Origin: Oryzicola mucosus
GTDB taxonomy: Bacteria > Pseudomonadota > Alphaproteobacteria > Rhizobiales > Rhizobiaceae
Direction: 5' to 3'
Assembly (NCBI RefSeq): GCF_014534685.1
Contig: NZ_JACVVX010000003.1
Coordinates: forward strand, 186,001-250,000
Length of the DNA stretch: 64,000 nucleotides
Shown here: one piece after another, positions 51,068-60,489 of the stretch
Layout of the letters: each line of letters begins with the position of its first letter
How positions within the stretch are numbered: the first letter of the stretch is position 1
The notes under the pieces: generated by a model
What the model was told of the DNA's origin: nothing
The model's database searches: none
Seen by the model: only the letters and a program-made list of their open reading frames with translations
Made by a program: the position numbers and the translations under genes

Positions 51068-51790
51068 GTGAATGAGAACAGTTCCGCCCGCCAGACTGTC
51101 TTTGAAGAGCTGGCGACAGCCACGAAGATCCTGCTGAACGAGGGTATTCTGGATACGTTCGGGCACATCAGCGCGCGCGATCCAGAGGATCCCAGCAGCT
51201 TTTTCCTGGCCCAGAAGCTTGCCCCAGCCCTGATTACCGCCGACGACATGGTGCGCTTCAACCTCGACGGCGAGACGACCGACAACCGGCCGTCCTATCT
51301 GGAACGCTACATCCACAGTGAAATCTACAAGGCGCGGCCCGACGTGCAATGCGTGCTGCACAGCCATTCGCCTGCGGTGCTGCCCTATTGCTTCACCGAT
51401 ACGCCGCTGCGCCCGGTCACGCATATGGGCGCGTTCATGGGCGAGGCTGTGCCCGTCTACGAGATCCGCGACAAACTGGGCGACGAGACCGACCTTTTCG
51501 GCGGCAGCCCCAGCGTTTGCGCCGATATTGCCGAAAGCCTGGGCGACCAGACCGTTGTCCTCATGGCGCGCCACGGTGTGGTGAATGTCGGCAACTCTGT
51601 CCGCGAGGTGGTGTTCCGGGCTTTCTATCTCGAGCAGGAAGCCAAGGCGCTCACGGCCGGCCTGCAGATAGGCAAGGTCAACTATCTGTCTCCGGGCGAG
51701 GTGAAGACGGCGGGACAGCTCGTCGGCAAACAGATCGACCGTGGATGGGATCACTGGTCCCAGCGGCTCAGGCAAGCCGGGCTGGCCTAG
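51068..51790 (+). CDS. 3-hydroxy-2-methylpyridine-4,5-dicarboxylate 4-decarboxylase (HMPDdc)
   Basis: A 240-residue class II aldolase/adducin-fold enzyme. Metal-binding histidines occur in [12 protein letters not shown] and [10 protein letters not shown]. The GTG at 51068 has GGGAG 9 bases upstream; a TTG at 51062 is the alternative. By fold and by position it corresponds to the M. loti decarboxylase, which removes the 4-carboxylate from 3-hydroxy-2-methylpyridine-4,5-dicarboxylate to give the MHPCO substrate. A generic sugar-phosphate aldolase is unlikely in this operon. Confidence 0.88.
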   Translation: MNENSSARQTVFEELATATKILLNEGILDTFGHISARDPEDPSSFFLAQKLAPALITADDMVRFNLDGETTDNRPSYLERYIHSEIYKARPDVQCVLHSHSPAVLPYCFTDTPLRPVTHMGAFMGEAVPVYEIRDKLGDETDLFGGSPSVCADIAESLGDQTVVLMARHGVVNVGNSVREVVFRAFYLEQEAKALTAGLQIGKVNYLSPGEVKTAGQLVGKQIDRGWDHWSQRLRQAGLA

Positions 51791-51902
51791 GGCCTGCCGA
51801 TTGGTGACGTCTGCCGGGATATCCGGTCTTTTCCGGGTTTCCCAGCTTGAATCTCAAAGGTTCCAGGCGCTTCGGCGTCAGGTGAAAGCGACGAAACGTA
51901 TC

Positions 51903-53528
51903 ATGCCGCATGCGGAAAGTTACGACTACGTCATCGTTGGGGCCGGATCGGCCGGTTGTGTGCTGGCCAACCGGCTGAGCGCCGATCCGCGCTGTTCGGT
52001 GCTCCTGCTCGAGGCTGGCGGCTGGGATCGCGATCCGATGATCCATATCCCGCTCGGCTGGGGCAAAATCCTTACCGGGCGCCGCCACGACTGGATGTAT
52101 TTCTGCGAGCCTGAAGACAATGTCGGTGGCCGCAGCGTCGAGTGCGCGCGCGGCAAGGTCATCGGCGGATCGTCATCGACCAACGCCATGGCCTATGTCC
52201 GGGGCAATCGCGGCGACTATGACCGTTGGGCAGCCAACGGCTTGAGCGACTGGTCTTATGAGAAGGTCCTGCCCTATTTTCGCAAGCAGGAGAGCTGGGA
52301 AGGCGGCGAGAGCCACTACCGCGGCGGTTCCGGTCCGGTCAGCACCCAGTTCTGCCGCTACAAGGACACGCTGATCGATGCGTTCGCCGAGGCCAGCAGG
52401 CAGGCAGGTTATGCGCAGACGGAAGATTACAATGGCGAACGGCAGGAGGGTTTCGGTCGCCTCCAGATGACGATCGCGAAAGGTCGCCGCTCTTCGACCG
52501 CCTCCGCCTATCTCCGGCCTGCACTGAAGCGGCCAAACCTGACCGTCTTGACCGAAGCCATGGCGACGAAGATCGTGATGGAGGGCGCGCGCGCTACCGG
52601 CGTCACCATCAATCATCGAGGAGCCGGACGCACCGTCACCGCCCGGCGGGAAGTGCTGCTTGCCGGCGGCGTCATCAACACGCCGCAACTGCTGATGCTT
52701 TCGGGCGTCGGCGCACCCGACGAGTTGGCCGTGCAGGGCATACAGACGCTGGTCAGCCTGCCGGCGGTCGGCAAGAACCTACAGGACCATGTCTCTGTGA
52801 TCCTGATGTATCGCCGCCGCGAGCCGGGGCCGTTCCTGCGGATGATGCGGGCAGACAGGATCGGGCTTGATTTCGCAAAAACCTATCTCACCGGAAAGGG
52901 CTTTTCCGGCGACGTGCCCGGCGGCGTGGTCGCCTTCCTCAAGAGCGGACCGGAGCGTCCGCTGCCGGACGTGCAGCTTTTGTTCACCGCGGCTCCGCTT
53001 GCGGCATGGCCATATTTCGAGCCATTCAAAGCGCCGTTCAAAGATGGTTTTGCGACCAGGATCGTAGCGACCCAGCCGGAGAGCCGGGGGTCGGTAAAAC
53101 TGGCATCGGCAGACCCTGTGGTTGCCCCTCTGATCCACCAGAATTTCCTGGCGTCGCCCAAGGATTGGGAATCGCTGCGCGCCGGCTTCCGCGTCGCGCG
53201 GGATCTGGCTTCGCAGACCGCGATGCGGCCCTTCATCGAGGCCGAATTCTTCCCAGGTCCGAAGTGCCAGAGCGACGAGGAGATCGACGAACACATCCGC
53301 CGGACATCGATCACGGTGCATCACCCTGCCGGCACGTGCCGGATGGGCAGCGACGACGCCTCGGTCGTCGATCCGGAATTGCGGGTTCGGGGCGTCGCCG
53401 GCCTGCGGGTTGTCGATGCCTCCGTCATGCCCGACCTGGTTTGCGGCAATATCAACGCGGCGGTCATCATGATCGCCGAAAAGGCTGCCGACCTGATTGC
53501 AGCGTCCAGAAGGAGCCAAGCAGCGTGA
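51903..53528 (+). CDS. 4-pyridoxate dehydrogenase (GMC flavoprotein)
   Basis: A 541-residue GMC oxidoreductase: [20 protein letters not shown], then [19 protein letters not shown], and near the C-terminus [12 protein letters not shown] with the active-site histidine pair region. It oxidises the 5-hydroxymethyl group of 4-pyridoxate to the aldehyde FHMPC; the M. loti counterpart is membrane-associated and uses an electron-transport acceptor. ATG at 51903 was chosen since the FAD motif starts nine codons on; its ribosome site is weak. The stop overlaps the next start (ATGA), coupling it to the dehydrogenase that uses its product. Confidence 0.88.
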   Translation: MPHAESYDYVIVGAGSAGCVLANRLSADPRCSVLLLEAGGWDRDPMIHIPLGWGKILTGRRHDWMYFCEPEDNVGGRSVECARGKVIGGSSSTNAMAYVRGNRGDYDRWAANGLSDWSYEKVLPYFRKQESWEGGESHYRGGSGPVSTQFCRYKDTLIDAFAEASRQAGYAQTEDYNGERQEGFGRLQMTIAKGRRSSTASAYLRPALKRPNLTVLTEAMATKIVMEGARATGVTINHRGAGRTVTARREVLLAGGVINTPQLLMLSGVGAPDELAVQGIQTLVSLPAVGKNLQDHVSVILMYRRREPGPFLRMMRADRIGLDFAKTYLTGKGFSGDVPGGVVAFLKSGPERPLPDVQLLFTAAPLAAWPYFEPFKAPFKDGFATRIVATQPESRGSVKLASADPVVAPLIHQNFLASPKDWESLRAGFRVARDLASQTAMRPFIEAEFFPGPKCQSDEEIDEHIRRTSITVHHPAGTCRMGSDDASVVDPELRVRGVAGLRVVDASVMPDLVCGNINAAVIMIAEKAADLIAASRRSQAA

Positions 53529-54457
53529 TGATCCAGCGCATCGCCATTATCGGTATGGGTACGATGGGCCCCGGCATGGCTGCCCGGCTTGCAAGAGCCG
53601 GAATGCAAGTCAGCGCCTACGACGTCGCCCCACCTGCGATCGAGCGCGCTCAGTCCATGCTGGGCGTGGCGGAGACCGTTCTCGACTCCCTCGGCATTGC
53701 GGCGCCATCGACGGGCAGTGGGACGGTTCGCTTCACCAACGACATCGCCGATGCCATCTCCGGAGCCGACCTCGTCATCGAAAACGTTCCCGAAAACATC
53801 TCGGTCAAAGCAGAGGTCTATCGTCTGATCGACGGTCTCGTAGCACCGGATACGATCGTTGCTTCCGACACGTCGGGTATTCCGATCACGCAGTTGCAGG
53901 CGCACATCTCCAACCCCGCGCGCTTCGTCGGGATGCACTGGTCGAACCCGCCGCACATCATTCCGATGATCGAGGTCATCGCCGGCGAGCAGACCGCCGA
54001 TGAGACAGTCCAGACCATCCGCGAACTGATCCGTTCGCTTGGGCTCCTGCCTGTGGTGGTCAAAAAGGACGTTCCGGGTTTTGTCGAGAACAGGGTGCTC
54101 TATGCCCTTTTGCGCGAGGTGGTGGATCTCGTGGAGCGCGGCGTCATCGAGCCCGAGGATATCGACACCTGCGTGTCCTGGGGGATAGGCTACAAGCTCG
54201 CCGTCGTCGGGCCGATGGCACTGCTCGATATGGCCGGGCTCGATATCTACAACTCGGTCTCGACCTTTCTGAATTCGGACCTGGCGGATCGCAAGGACGT
54301 TGCCCCGATGGTGGGCAAGAAGATCGCAGCCGGCACCCTCGGCATCAAGTCCGGTGAGGGCATCTACTCCTATACGCCTGAGCGCATTGTCGAACTTCAG
54401 CGCGAACGCGCCCGTAAGCTGGTCGCGATCCGACGCATCCTCGAAGGGACCGATTGA
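53528..54457 (+). CDS. 5-formyl-3-hydroxy-2-methylpyridine-4-carboxylate dehydrogenase (FHMPCDH)
   Basis: A 309-residue member of the 3-hydroxyacyl-CoA dehydrogenase superfamily: NAD motif IAIIGMGTMGPGMAARLARAG, catalytic histidine in VGMHWSNPP and a C-terminal helical domain (about 190-309). Length and motifs equal the M. loti FHMPC dehydrogenase, which oxidises the 5-formyl group to the carboxylate with NAD, an unusual aldehyde oxidation for this fold. Its ATG overlaps the stop of the 4-pyridoxate dehydrogenase gene; an in-frame GTG one codon earlier is also possible. Confidence 0.9.
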   Translation: MIQRIAIIGMGTMGPGMAARLARAGMQVSAYDVAPPAIERAQSMLGVAETVLDSLGIAAPSTGSGTVRFTNDIADAISGADLVIENVPENISVKAEVYRLIDGLVAPDTIVASDTSGIPITQLQAHISNPARFVGMHWSNPPHIIPMIEVIAGEQTADETVQTIRELIRSLGLLPVVVKKDVPGFVENRVLYALLREVVDLVERGVIEPEDIDTCVSWGIGYKLAVVGPMALLDMAGLDIYNSVSTFLNSDLADRKDVAPMVGKKIAAGTLGIKSGEGIYSYTPERIVELQRERARKLVAIRRILEGTD

Positions 54458-54461
54458 GATC

Positions 54462-55016
54462 ATGGCGACGACTGAAAGCCGAACGGTGAAACAGCCTGGG
54501 GGTACCCCTGCGGGATCAGGTTTCGCAGGCTCAGCGATGGGCGCGCTGCACACCTTGCTCGGCGTCACGCTGCTGTTCGTCGTCGTTGTCAATTTCGTCA
54601 ACGCGGTCAGCCGCTATCTGTTCGGCATCTCGCCGGTCGGCGCCGACGAGTTAATGGTCTATGTCGTGATATGGGCTGTCATGGTCTCGGCCATCGTCTC
54701 GCTCTTCCTGCGCTCTCACATCAACGTCAACCTGTTGCCGTTGTACGCAAAGGGGCGGGTGCGCCATTTTCTGCACATCATTCACGACGTCGCTGCGGTC
54801 GTTGCCTGTGGCTATGCTACCTACGCATCCTGGCTGTTCATCGGCCGCATTTCGAGGCTCGGCGTCACCAGCATGGGGCTCGAGCTCCCAATGACCATTC
54901 CACACGCGGCCTTGCTGGTCGGTTTTGCCGGTCTGACTCTCACCGGTGCCGTCATGCTCGTCCGCGACGTTCTTGCGCTGGTCCGCAACGCCCCGCATGC
55001 CGAGGTGCGGCCATGA
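54462..55016 (+). CDS. TRAP transporter small permease (DctQ type)
   Basis: A 184-residue membrane protein with four hydrophobic helices and the DctQ pattern NAVSRYLFGISPVGADELMVY followed by RSHINVNLL. The ATG at 54462 lies 4 bases after the previous stop. It forms, with the large permease and the binding protein encoded next, a sodium- or proton-driven tripartite importer. Its place directly behind four B6-degradation genes suggests uptake of a carboxylated pathway compound such as 4-pyridoxate. Confidence 0.85.
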   Translation: MATTESRTVKQPGGTPAGSGFAGSAMGALHTLLGVTLLFVVVVNFVNAVSRYLFGISPVGADELMVYVVIWAVMVSAIVSLFLRSHINVNLLPLYAKGRVRHFLHIIHDVAAVVACGYATYASWLFIGRISRLGVTSMGLELPMTIPHAALLVGFAGLTLTGAVMLVRDVLALVRNAPHAEVRP

Positions 55017-56284
55017 TCTGGTCGCTCGCTGTTCTCCCGCTGCTGCTGCTGGCTGCCGGAACGCCCGTCTTTCTGGTGTTCCTGACCGCGGTAGTGGTCA
55101 CGATGATGTTCGTCATGCCTTTGCCGCCAGTGGCCCTGCAGCAGGTGCTTTTCGGTGGGCTGGATAATTATGCGCTGCTGGCGATCCCCTTTTTCGTCTT
55201 TGCCGGCGAACTGATGAGCACCAGCGGCATCGCCCACCGGTTGATCAACTGGGCAATGGCGATGGTGGGTCGTGTTCCGGGCAGCCTTGGGGTCGCTACT
55301 GTCGCCGCCTCAACGGCAATTGGCGCCATCAGCGGATCGAGCGTGGCCGCCGTCGCCGCTCTCGGCAAGACGCTCTATCCGAAACTGGTTGCCTCCGGCT
55401 ACGGCAAGGAGCGTGCCGGCGGTCTGCTCGCATCCAGCGGCGCCATCGACATCGTCATCCCACCCAGCATCGCGATGATCCTCTATGGACTGGCGGCAGA
55501 ACAATCGATTCCCAAGCTGTTCATGGCCGGTATTCTGCCGGGGCTGCTCATGGCTGGCATGATGGCGGGATTCGTCGTCATCGTCGCTGTGCGCAACGGG
55601 ATTCCCAGCGAGGGCCGCTTTGAGCCGAGGCTTGCCTGGCAAGCGACGAAAGAGGCATTCTGGGCGCTGTTGATGCCGATCTTTGTGCTCGGCGGGATCT
55701 ATAACGGCCTGTTCTCCCCAACCGAGGCGGGCGGGTTCGCCTGCGTCTACGCCATCGTGGTGGCGCTGTTCATCTATCGGACGATGTCGGTGCGCGACGT
55801 CATTCGCGCCGCTGGCAACGCAGCTATCCTGTCCGGCCAGATCATGATCATCGTCGCGGCGGCCAGCGTCATCACCTGGATGCTGACCACCCAAGGCGTG
55901 CCGCAGGCGATCATTGCCTGGATCAATGCGCTTCAACTCAGTGCGCTGACGTTCCTGCTTGCCGTCAATGTGGGGCTTCTGGTGATCGGCTGCTTCCTCG
56001 ACCCGACCTCTGCCATCCTGGTCTTTGCGCCGCTTTTGGTGCCCATGGCAATCGCGCTGGGGATCGACCCTATTCATTTCGGCATCGTCATGACGATCAA
56101 CCTTGCCATCGGCATGTTCACGCCACCCTTCGGCCTCAACATCTTCGTGGCGCAGTCCGTCACCGGCCTTCCTGCGCACTCGCTCTATCGCGGAGTAGGA
56201 CCCTTCGTTGTCGTTCTCGTGCTGGCTCTGCTCATCATCACCTACGTCCCGGCGTTGTCGCTCATGCTTGGTTCACAACTTTAA
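55013..56284 (+). CDS. TRAP transporter large permease (DctM type)
   Basis: A 423-residue permease with about twelve hydrophobic helices and DctM landmarks: LDNYALLAIPFFVFAGELM, ISGSSVAAVAALGKTLYPKL, IDIVIPPSIAMILYG and NLAIGMFTPPFGLNIFV. ATG at 55013 overlaps the DctQ stop (ATGA). Serines and the GSS motif typical of ion-coupled TRAP proteins are present. It is the translocation subunit. Confidence 0.92.
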   Translation: MIWSLAVLPLLLLAAGTPVFLVFLTAVVVTMMFVMPLPPVALQQVLFGGLDNYALLAIPFFVFAGELMSTSGIAHRLINWAMAMVGRVPGSLGVATVAASTAIGAISGSSVAAVAALGKTLYPKLVASGYGKERAGGLLASSGAIDIVIPPSIAMILYGLAAEQSIPKLFMAGILPGLLMAGMMAGFVVIVAVRNGIPSEGRFEPRLAWQATKEAFWALLMPIFVLGGIYNGLFSPTEAGGFACVYAIVVALFIYRTMSVRDVIRAAGNAAILSGQIMIIVAAASVITWMLTTQGVPQAIIAWINALQLSALTFLLAVNVGLLVIGCFLDPTSAILVFAPLLVPMAIALGIDPIHFGIVMTINLAIGMFTPPFGLNIFVAQSVTGLPAHSLYRGVGPFVVVLVLALLIITYVPALSLMLGSQL

Positions 56285-56297
56285 AAAGGGGAATTCG

Positions 56298-57305
56298 ATG
56301 CTTTTGAAACTTCTCAAAGCCGCCGCGTTGACCACCGCCATCGCATTGACGCCGCTGGCCGCGGCGCAGGCGCAAACGACGATGAAGCTCGCCTCGGCTA
56401 CGATCAACGACGTTCAGCACGAATGGCAGAAAGTCTTTGCGAAAGAACTGCAGGCCCGCGTCGGCGACGCCGTGAAGACCGAGATCTACCCAGCCAGCCA
56501 GCTCGGCGCGATTCCGCGCATGGCCGAAGGCGTATTGCTGGGCACCATCGAGGCCTTTACGACGCCAACCTCCTTCATGACCAACGTCGATCCGCGCTTC
56601 CAGGCTTTCGACGTTCCCGGCCTTTTCAAAACGCCGGAAGACGTGCACGCCGCGATCCATAATCCGGAATACCGCAAGCATCTCGAGGAAATGTTTCTCG
56701 ACAAGGGGCTTCGGGTGATCGGCGCGATCTACAACAGCCCCACCGTGGTGTTCACTAAGAAGGACGTCACTACGCTCGATGGTCTGCGCGGTCTCAAAAT
56801 CCGCACCTTCGCTTCGCCGCTGCAGATCAAGCCGATGGAACTGCTGGGTGCCACGCCGCTGCCGCTGGCGCTGACCGAGGTGATACCGCAGCTTGAATCC
56901 GGCGGCCTGGACGGCATGCTGGTGGGCATGCCGATCCTGACGGCGTTCAAATATTACGATGTCGGCAAGAACATTCTCGATCTGCGCTTTGCGGAAATCG
57001 TTTCCGTGACTGTCGTCAACGAGGATTGGTTCCAGGCACAAACCGACGAGGTCAAGGCTGCCATTGTCGAGGCCGGTCGCGCCGCCGAGGAGCAGGTTTT
57101 CCCCTGGGGCGTCGAGAATGTCGAAAAGACCTACAAGGTTTGGTCCGACAATGGTGGCAAGGTCAACGAGCTGTCGCCTGAGGACCAGGCCAAGATGGAG
57201 GCGGACTTCTCGAAGCTCGCCGCCGAGCTTTTGGCCGCTGACCCCGCCGTTCAGGCCGAGTACGATCGGCTGCGCGCGCTCGTCGACGCAAAGGCCAAAC
57301 AGTGA
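56298..57305 (+). CDS. TRAP transporter periplasmic binding protein (DctP type)
   Basis: A 335-residue DctP-type binding protein. The signal peptide is KLLKAAALTTAIALTPLAAA with cleavage near AQA-QT. The family's carboxylate-binding arginine lies in GLRGLKIRTFASP, supporting an acid as ligand, and the segment LTEVIPQLESGGLDGMLVGM is typical. GGGG lies 7 bases before the ATG. It is convergent with a small secreted-protein gene, only 20 bases away. No strong hairpin follows it, unlike the other binding-protein genes here. Confidence 0.88.
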   Translation: MLLKLLKAAALTTAIALTPLAAAQAQTTMKLASATINDVQHEWQKVFAKELQARVGDAVKTEIYPASQLGAIPRMAEGVLLGTIEAFTTPTSFMTNVDPRFQAFDVPGLFKTPEDVHAAIHNPEYRKHLEEMFLDKGLRVIGAIYNSPTVVFTKKDVTTLDGLRGLKIRTFASPLQIKPMELLGATPLPLALTEVIPQLESGGLDGMLVGMPILTAFKYYDVGKNILDLRFAEIVSVTVVNEDWFQAQTDEVKAAIVEAGRAAEEQVFPWGVENVEKTYKVWSDNGGKVNELSPEDQAKMEADFSKLAAELLAADPAVQAEYDRLRALVDAKAKQ

Positions 57306-57325
57306 CCGCGCTCACCCGCTCCGGC

Positions 57326-57733
57326 TCAACGGCAGTCCAGCCCGGTTTCCTCAGCGCGGCAGTCGAGCTGTTGAGCCATCGGACGGGTGCGGGCGAGGCT
57401 GAGGTCCCAACGCGTCTCATAGGTGCGGCCCTCCACGCCGCACCACGCCCGCTCCAGCGGAAGGGCTTCACCATGCGCATTCATCGCCGCCCAGGTTCCG
57501 CTCCGCAGGTTGAAGCGCAGGTCGAGTTCGGCACTCTCGCCGGGCGCTATTCTTGCCAGATCCGTAGAGAACCAATGGGCGATCTCCGCCTGACACAGAA
57601 TTGGCGCGGCCCCCGAGTTGCGTATTTCGACCGGAACGGCGGACAGACCGTCGAGTTCGACGGTCTTCCCTGCAATCGCGGGGGCAGTAAGCGCCAGGAA
57701 CAAGGCGGCAGGACAAAGGAGGGATGATCTCAT
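57326..57733 (-). CDS. Secreted cysteine-containing hypothetical protein
   Basis: A 135-residue protein with a clear signal peptide (MRSSLLCPAALFLALTAPAIA, cleavage before GK). The mature domain of about 114 residues looks all-beta: VPVEIRNSGAAPILCQ and a second repeat-like strand set, with four cysteines (in LCQ, WCG, LDCR and LDCR) that can form two disulfides in the periplasm. It points against the TRAP and BMP operons and interrupts the pathway cluster. I do not recognise the family. Function unknown. Confidence 0.65.
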   Translation of the reverse strand: MRSSLLCPAALFLALTAPAIAGKTVELDGLSAVPVEIRNSGAAPILCQAEIAHWFSTDLARIAPGESAELDLRFNLRSGTWAAMNAHGEALPLERAWCGVEGRTYETRWDLSLARTRPMAQQLDCRAEETGLDCR

Positions 57734-57825
57734 AGAAAAATGAATCCACTGATAGTTCGCGCTGAATAATAATACAGTATATATGTGATCTTCTATCGGG
57801 AACAGTCAAGTAACGGGAGAATAAA

Positions 57826-58863
57826 ATGACAGGTTTGATTAAACGAAGCATGCTTGCCGCGCTCGCGGCGACATTTATGGCGGGAGCCGCGCTCGCGGCC
57901 GAAGTAAAGTCGATCGCCATCATGACACCTGAGGAGGGCACCGACTTCGGCTGGAACCAGCAGGGCGTCGATGCGGCCAAGGCTGCTGCTGCCGCGGCCG
58001 GCATCGAGGTCATCGTCGCCTCCGGCCTCGGCTACGGCGATGTACGCCCGGCGCTGCGCGAAATCGCAGCCGATGGCGCCAGCTTGATCATCGCACATGC
58101 CAGCGGCTACGCGACCTCCGCGCCGGAAATTGCCGAGGAGACGAAGGTGCCGGTTGCCATCGTCGATTCACCCCAGGCCCTGAAAGCCGGCCTCGTGGCC
58201 GACTATACGCTGAGCGGCCATGAGGGCGCTTATCTCGCAGGGCGCCTGGCGGCCAAGATGAGCCGCTCCAAGCATGTCGGCATCGTCGTGTCGGGCGAGC
58301 CGCCCTCGTGGAACTCGCAGTCGGCCGGCTTCGCTGAAGGGGTCAAGGCCGAAAACCCTGAGGTGAAGATCACCTATGCGGTGATCGGACCCGCCGCCTA
58401 CAGCGACGCGGCTGGCGGTCGACGCGTCACCGAAAGCGTCATCGGCGCAGGCGCCGACATCATCTTCGGTCAGGGCAACGGCTCGAGCTTCGGCATGTTG
58501 CAGGCGGTCGAAACCGCCAAGGCAGCCGATGGCGGCAAAGTCCTGTTCATCGACGTGATCGGCGACAAGACCTCTGTCGGCAAGGGTTTCCTTTTGAGCT
58601 CCGTCGTCTGGGACATCACTCCGGTCTACTCTGCCATGATCAAGGATCTGAAGGACGACACCTTTGGCACCAAGCGCTACGCCATCGGGCTTGCCGACGA
58701 CTCTGTGAAGCTGCTGAAGACCGACCAGATCCCGGACAATGTCTGGGGCGAGGTACAGAAGGTCCGCGATCAGATGATTTCAGGCGAGATCAAGGTCGAG
58801 CCGGTCTTCGAAGCGACCGCTGTCCGCGCGCTGATGACCGACGTCTCCGACGCGCCAAAGTAG
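57826..58863 (+). CDS. BMP-family ABC transporter binding protein
   Basis: A 345-residue basic membrane protein (BMP/PnrA)-type binding protein. Signal peptide MLAALAATFMAGAALAAEVK follows a short basic start; no lipobox cysteine, so it is soluble in the periplasm. Family landmarks are TPEEGTDFGWNQQGVDAA, SGHEGAYLAGRLAAKMS and FGQGNGSSFGML. Characterised members bind nucleosides or related N-heterocycles. Here, followed by its own ATPase and two permeases and then by B6-pathway genes, a pyridoxine-type vitamer is a good candidate ligand. Confidence 0.87.
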   Translation: MTGLIKRSMLAALAATFMAGAALAAEVKSIAIMTPEEGTDFGWNQQGVDAAKAAAAAAGIEVIVASGLGYGDVRPALREIAADGASLIIAHASGYATSAPEIAEETKVPVAIVDSPQALKAGLVADYTLSGHEGAYLAGRLAAKMSRSKHVGIVVSGEPPSWNSQSAGFAEGVKAENPEVKITYAVIGPAAYSDAAGGRRVTESVIGAGADIIFGQGNGSSFGMLQAVETAKAADGGKVLFIDVIGDKTSVGKGFLLSSVVWDITPVYSAMIKDLKDDTFGTKRYAIGLADDSVKLLKTDQIPDNVWGEVQKVRDQMISGEIKVEPVFEATAVRALMTDVSDAPK

Positions 58864-58877
58864 GCGTGAGTCACCTG

Positions 58878-58905
58878 GCGAAGGGGGCCGTGAAGCCCCC
58901 TTCGC
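58878..58905 (+). terminator. Intercistronic hairpin after the BMP binding protein
   Basis: An 11-base-pair perfect stem (GCGAAGGGGGC with GCCCCCTTCGC) and a 6-base loop start 14 bases after the stop, 34 bases before the ATPase start. It is followed by AATTC and no T-run, like the other post-binding-protein stems in this window. Confidence 0.6.
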
Positions 58906-58938
58906 AATTCGACGCAGTTGAAACTTATGGTGGAATCA

Positions 58939-60489
58939 ATGACGGAGCAGACGCAGGCAGGGCCGGCTATCGTGTCTCTCGAGGGCGTTACGAAGCGGTT
59001 CCCCGGTATCGTTGCCAACGATAGGGTCGACCTCGAAATCCGGGCAGGGGAGGTCCACGTCCTGCTCGGAGAGAACGGCGCGGGGAAGTCCACGCTGATC
59101 AGCATGTTGTCTGGCCTCCAACAGCCCGATGACGGCCGCATCCTTATCGACGGTGTGGAGATGCCGATCCGCTCGCCCAGCCACGCGCTGTCTCTCGGCA
59201 TCGGTACGGTCTTCCAGCACAATATGCTCGTGCCGACGCTGACGGTTGCCGAGAACCTCGCCCTTGGCGGCCGCTGGTGGCAACGGCCGAGGATCGCTGA
59301 ACTCAAGGCGCGTGTCGCAGAAATCGCTCGTCCGCTCGGGATCGAGATCAATCTGGGTGCGAGGGTTTCCGAACTGTCGCTTGGCGAGCAGCAACAAGTG
59401 GAGATCGTACGCGCGCTGTTGCGCGACAGTCGCCTGCTGATCCTCGACGAGGCGACCTCGATGCTGACACCCAAGGGCATCGCGGAACTCGGCGCACTTA
59501 TGCGGCGGCTGGTCGAACGCGGGCTTGCCGTCGTCTTCATCACGCACAAATTGGGCGAAGCGGCCGACTTCGGCGACCGCGTCTCGGTGCTCAAGCTTGG
59601 CCGCAAGGTTGGCGAGATCACGTCGGAGCGCCTTCGTATGCTAGAACGAGCAGCCCTGGTCGATGAGATCGTGGCTATGATGTTCGGTCGGCAAGCCGGT
59701 GCCGATGTGATTTCCATCCCGCCGCGTGCCGCCAATGATGACGCCTTGCTGGAGGTGCGCGAGCTCTGCGTGGCGGAGACGTCCGATGCGCCCGGGCTCG
59801 ACAGGATTTCGTTTGCGATCGGGCACGGCGAAATCCTCGGCATCGCCGGCATCGACGGTAACGGCCAGAAGCAACTCGCTGAAGCGCTTGCCGGACAACG
59901 ACCGGCGGACAGCGGCAATGTGCTGCTCGCTGGAAAGGCGCTCGATGGCCTGGATGTTGGCGGACGCCGCCGGCAAGGGTTGCGCTACCTCACTGATGAC
60001 CGGCTCGGCGAAGGCACGGTCGGCACCTTTCCCGTCTCGATCAATTATTTTCTTAAGCAGATCGGCGAACCGCCGCTGTGGCGTTCCGGCATGGAGCGAA
60101 CCCGAGAGATAGATGCGCGCGCCAGCGAACTGACGCGCCGCTACGATGTCCGTACGCCGGGCATCTCGACGCCGGTTGGCCGGCTTTCCGGCGGTAACAT
60201 CCAGAAAGTGTTGATCGCCCGCGAACTGGCGGACGGTGCCCGCGCGGTGATCTTCAACAAACCGACCTACGGCCTGGACCTCGCAAATACGCTGGCGACG
60301 CGCCAGCGCGTCCGAGACATTGCCGGGCAGGGGCTTGCCGTGCTCCTGATCTCGACAGACCTGGAGGAATTGCTCAGCATGTGCCACCGTATCGCCGTCA
60401 TTTCCCAAGGGCGCCTCGTGGGCATCGTTTCGAACGGCGATGGCGCCGGGGAACGGGTGGGCCGCCTCATGATCGGACTTGCGGCATGA
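58939..60489 (+). CDS. BMP-type ABC transporter double ATPase
   Basis: A 516-residue tandem ATPase: first domain with Walker A GENGAGKST, signature LSLGEQQQVEIVRAL and ILDEATSML; second domain with the degenerate Walker A region IAGIDGNGQKQLAEAL and signature LSGGNIQKVLIARELA. In the second Walker B the usual acidic DEPT reads FNKPTYGLD, so one ATP site is probably inactive, as is common for these YufO-like proteins. GGTGGA lies 5 bases before the ATG at 58939; two earlier in-frame starts (58927, TTG 58918) are possible. Coupled to the permease by ATGA. Confidence 0.88.
   Translation: MTEQTQAGPAIVSLEGVTKRFPGIVANDRVDLEIRAGEVHVLLGENGAGKSTLISMLSGLQQPDDGRILIDGVEMPIRSPSHALSLGIGTVFQHNMLVPTLTVAENLALGGRWWQRPRIAELKARVAEIARPLGIEINLGARVSELSLGEQQQVEIVRALLRDSRLLILDEATSMLTPKGIAELGALMRRLVERGLAVVFITHKLGEAADFGDRVSVLKLGRKVGEITSERLRMLERAALVDEIVAMMFGRQAGADVISIPPRAANDDALLEVRELCVAETSDAPGLDRISFAIGHGEILGIAGIDGNGQKQLAEALAGQRPADSGNVLLAGKALDGLDVGGRRRQGLRYLTDDRLGEGTVGTFPVSINYFLKQIGEPPLWRSGMERTREIDARASELTRRYDVRTPGISTPVGRLSGGNIQKVLIARELADGARAVIFNKPTYGLDLANTLATRQRVRDIAGQGLAVLLISTDLEELLSMCHRIAVISQGRLVGIVSNGDGAGERVGRLMIGLAA

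Noticed and set aside
53321-54601. A 426-codon minus-strand frame
   Set aside because: Antisense to the FHMPC dehydrogenase; no motif of its own.
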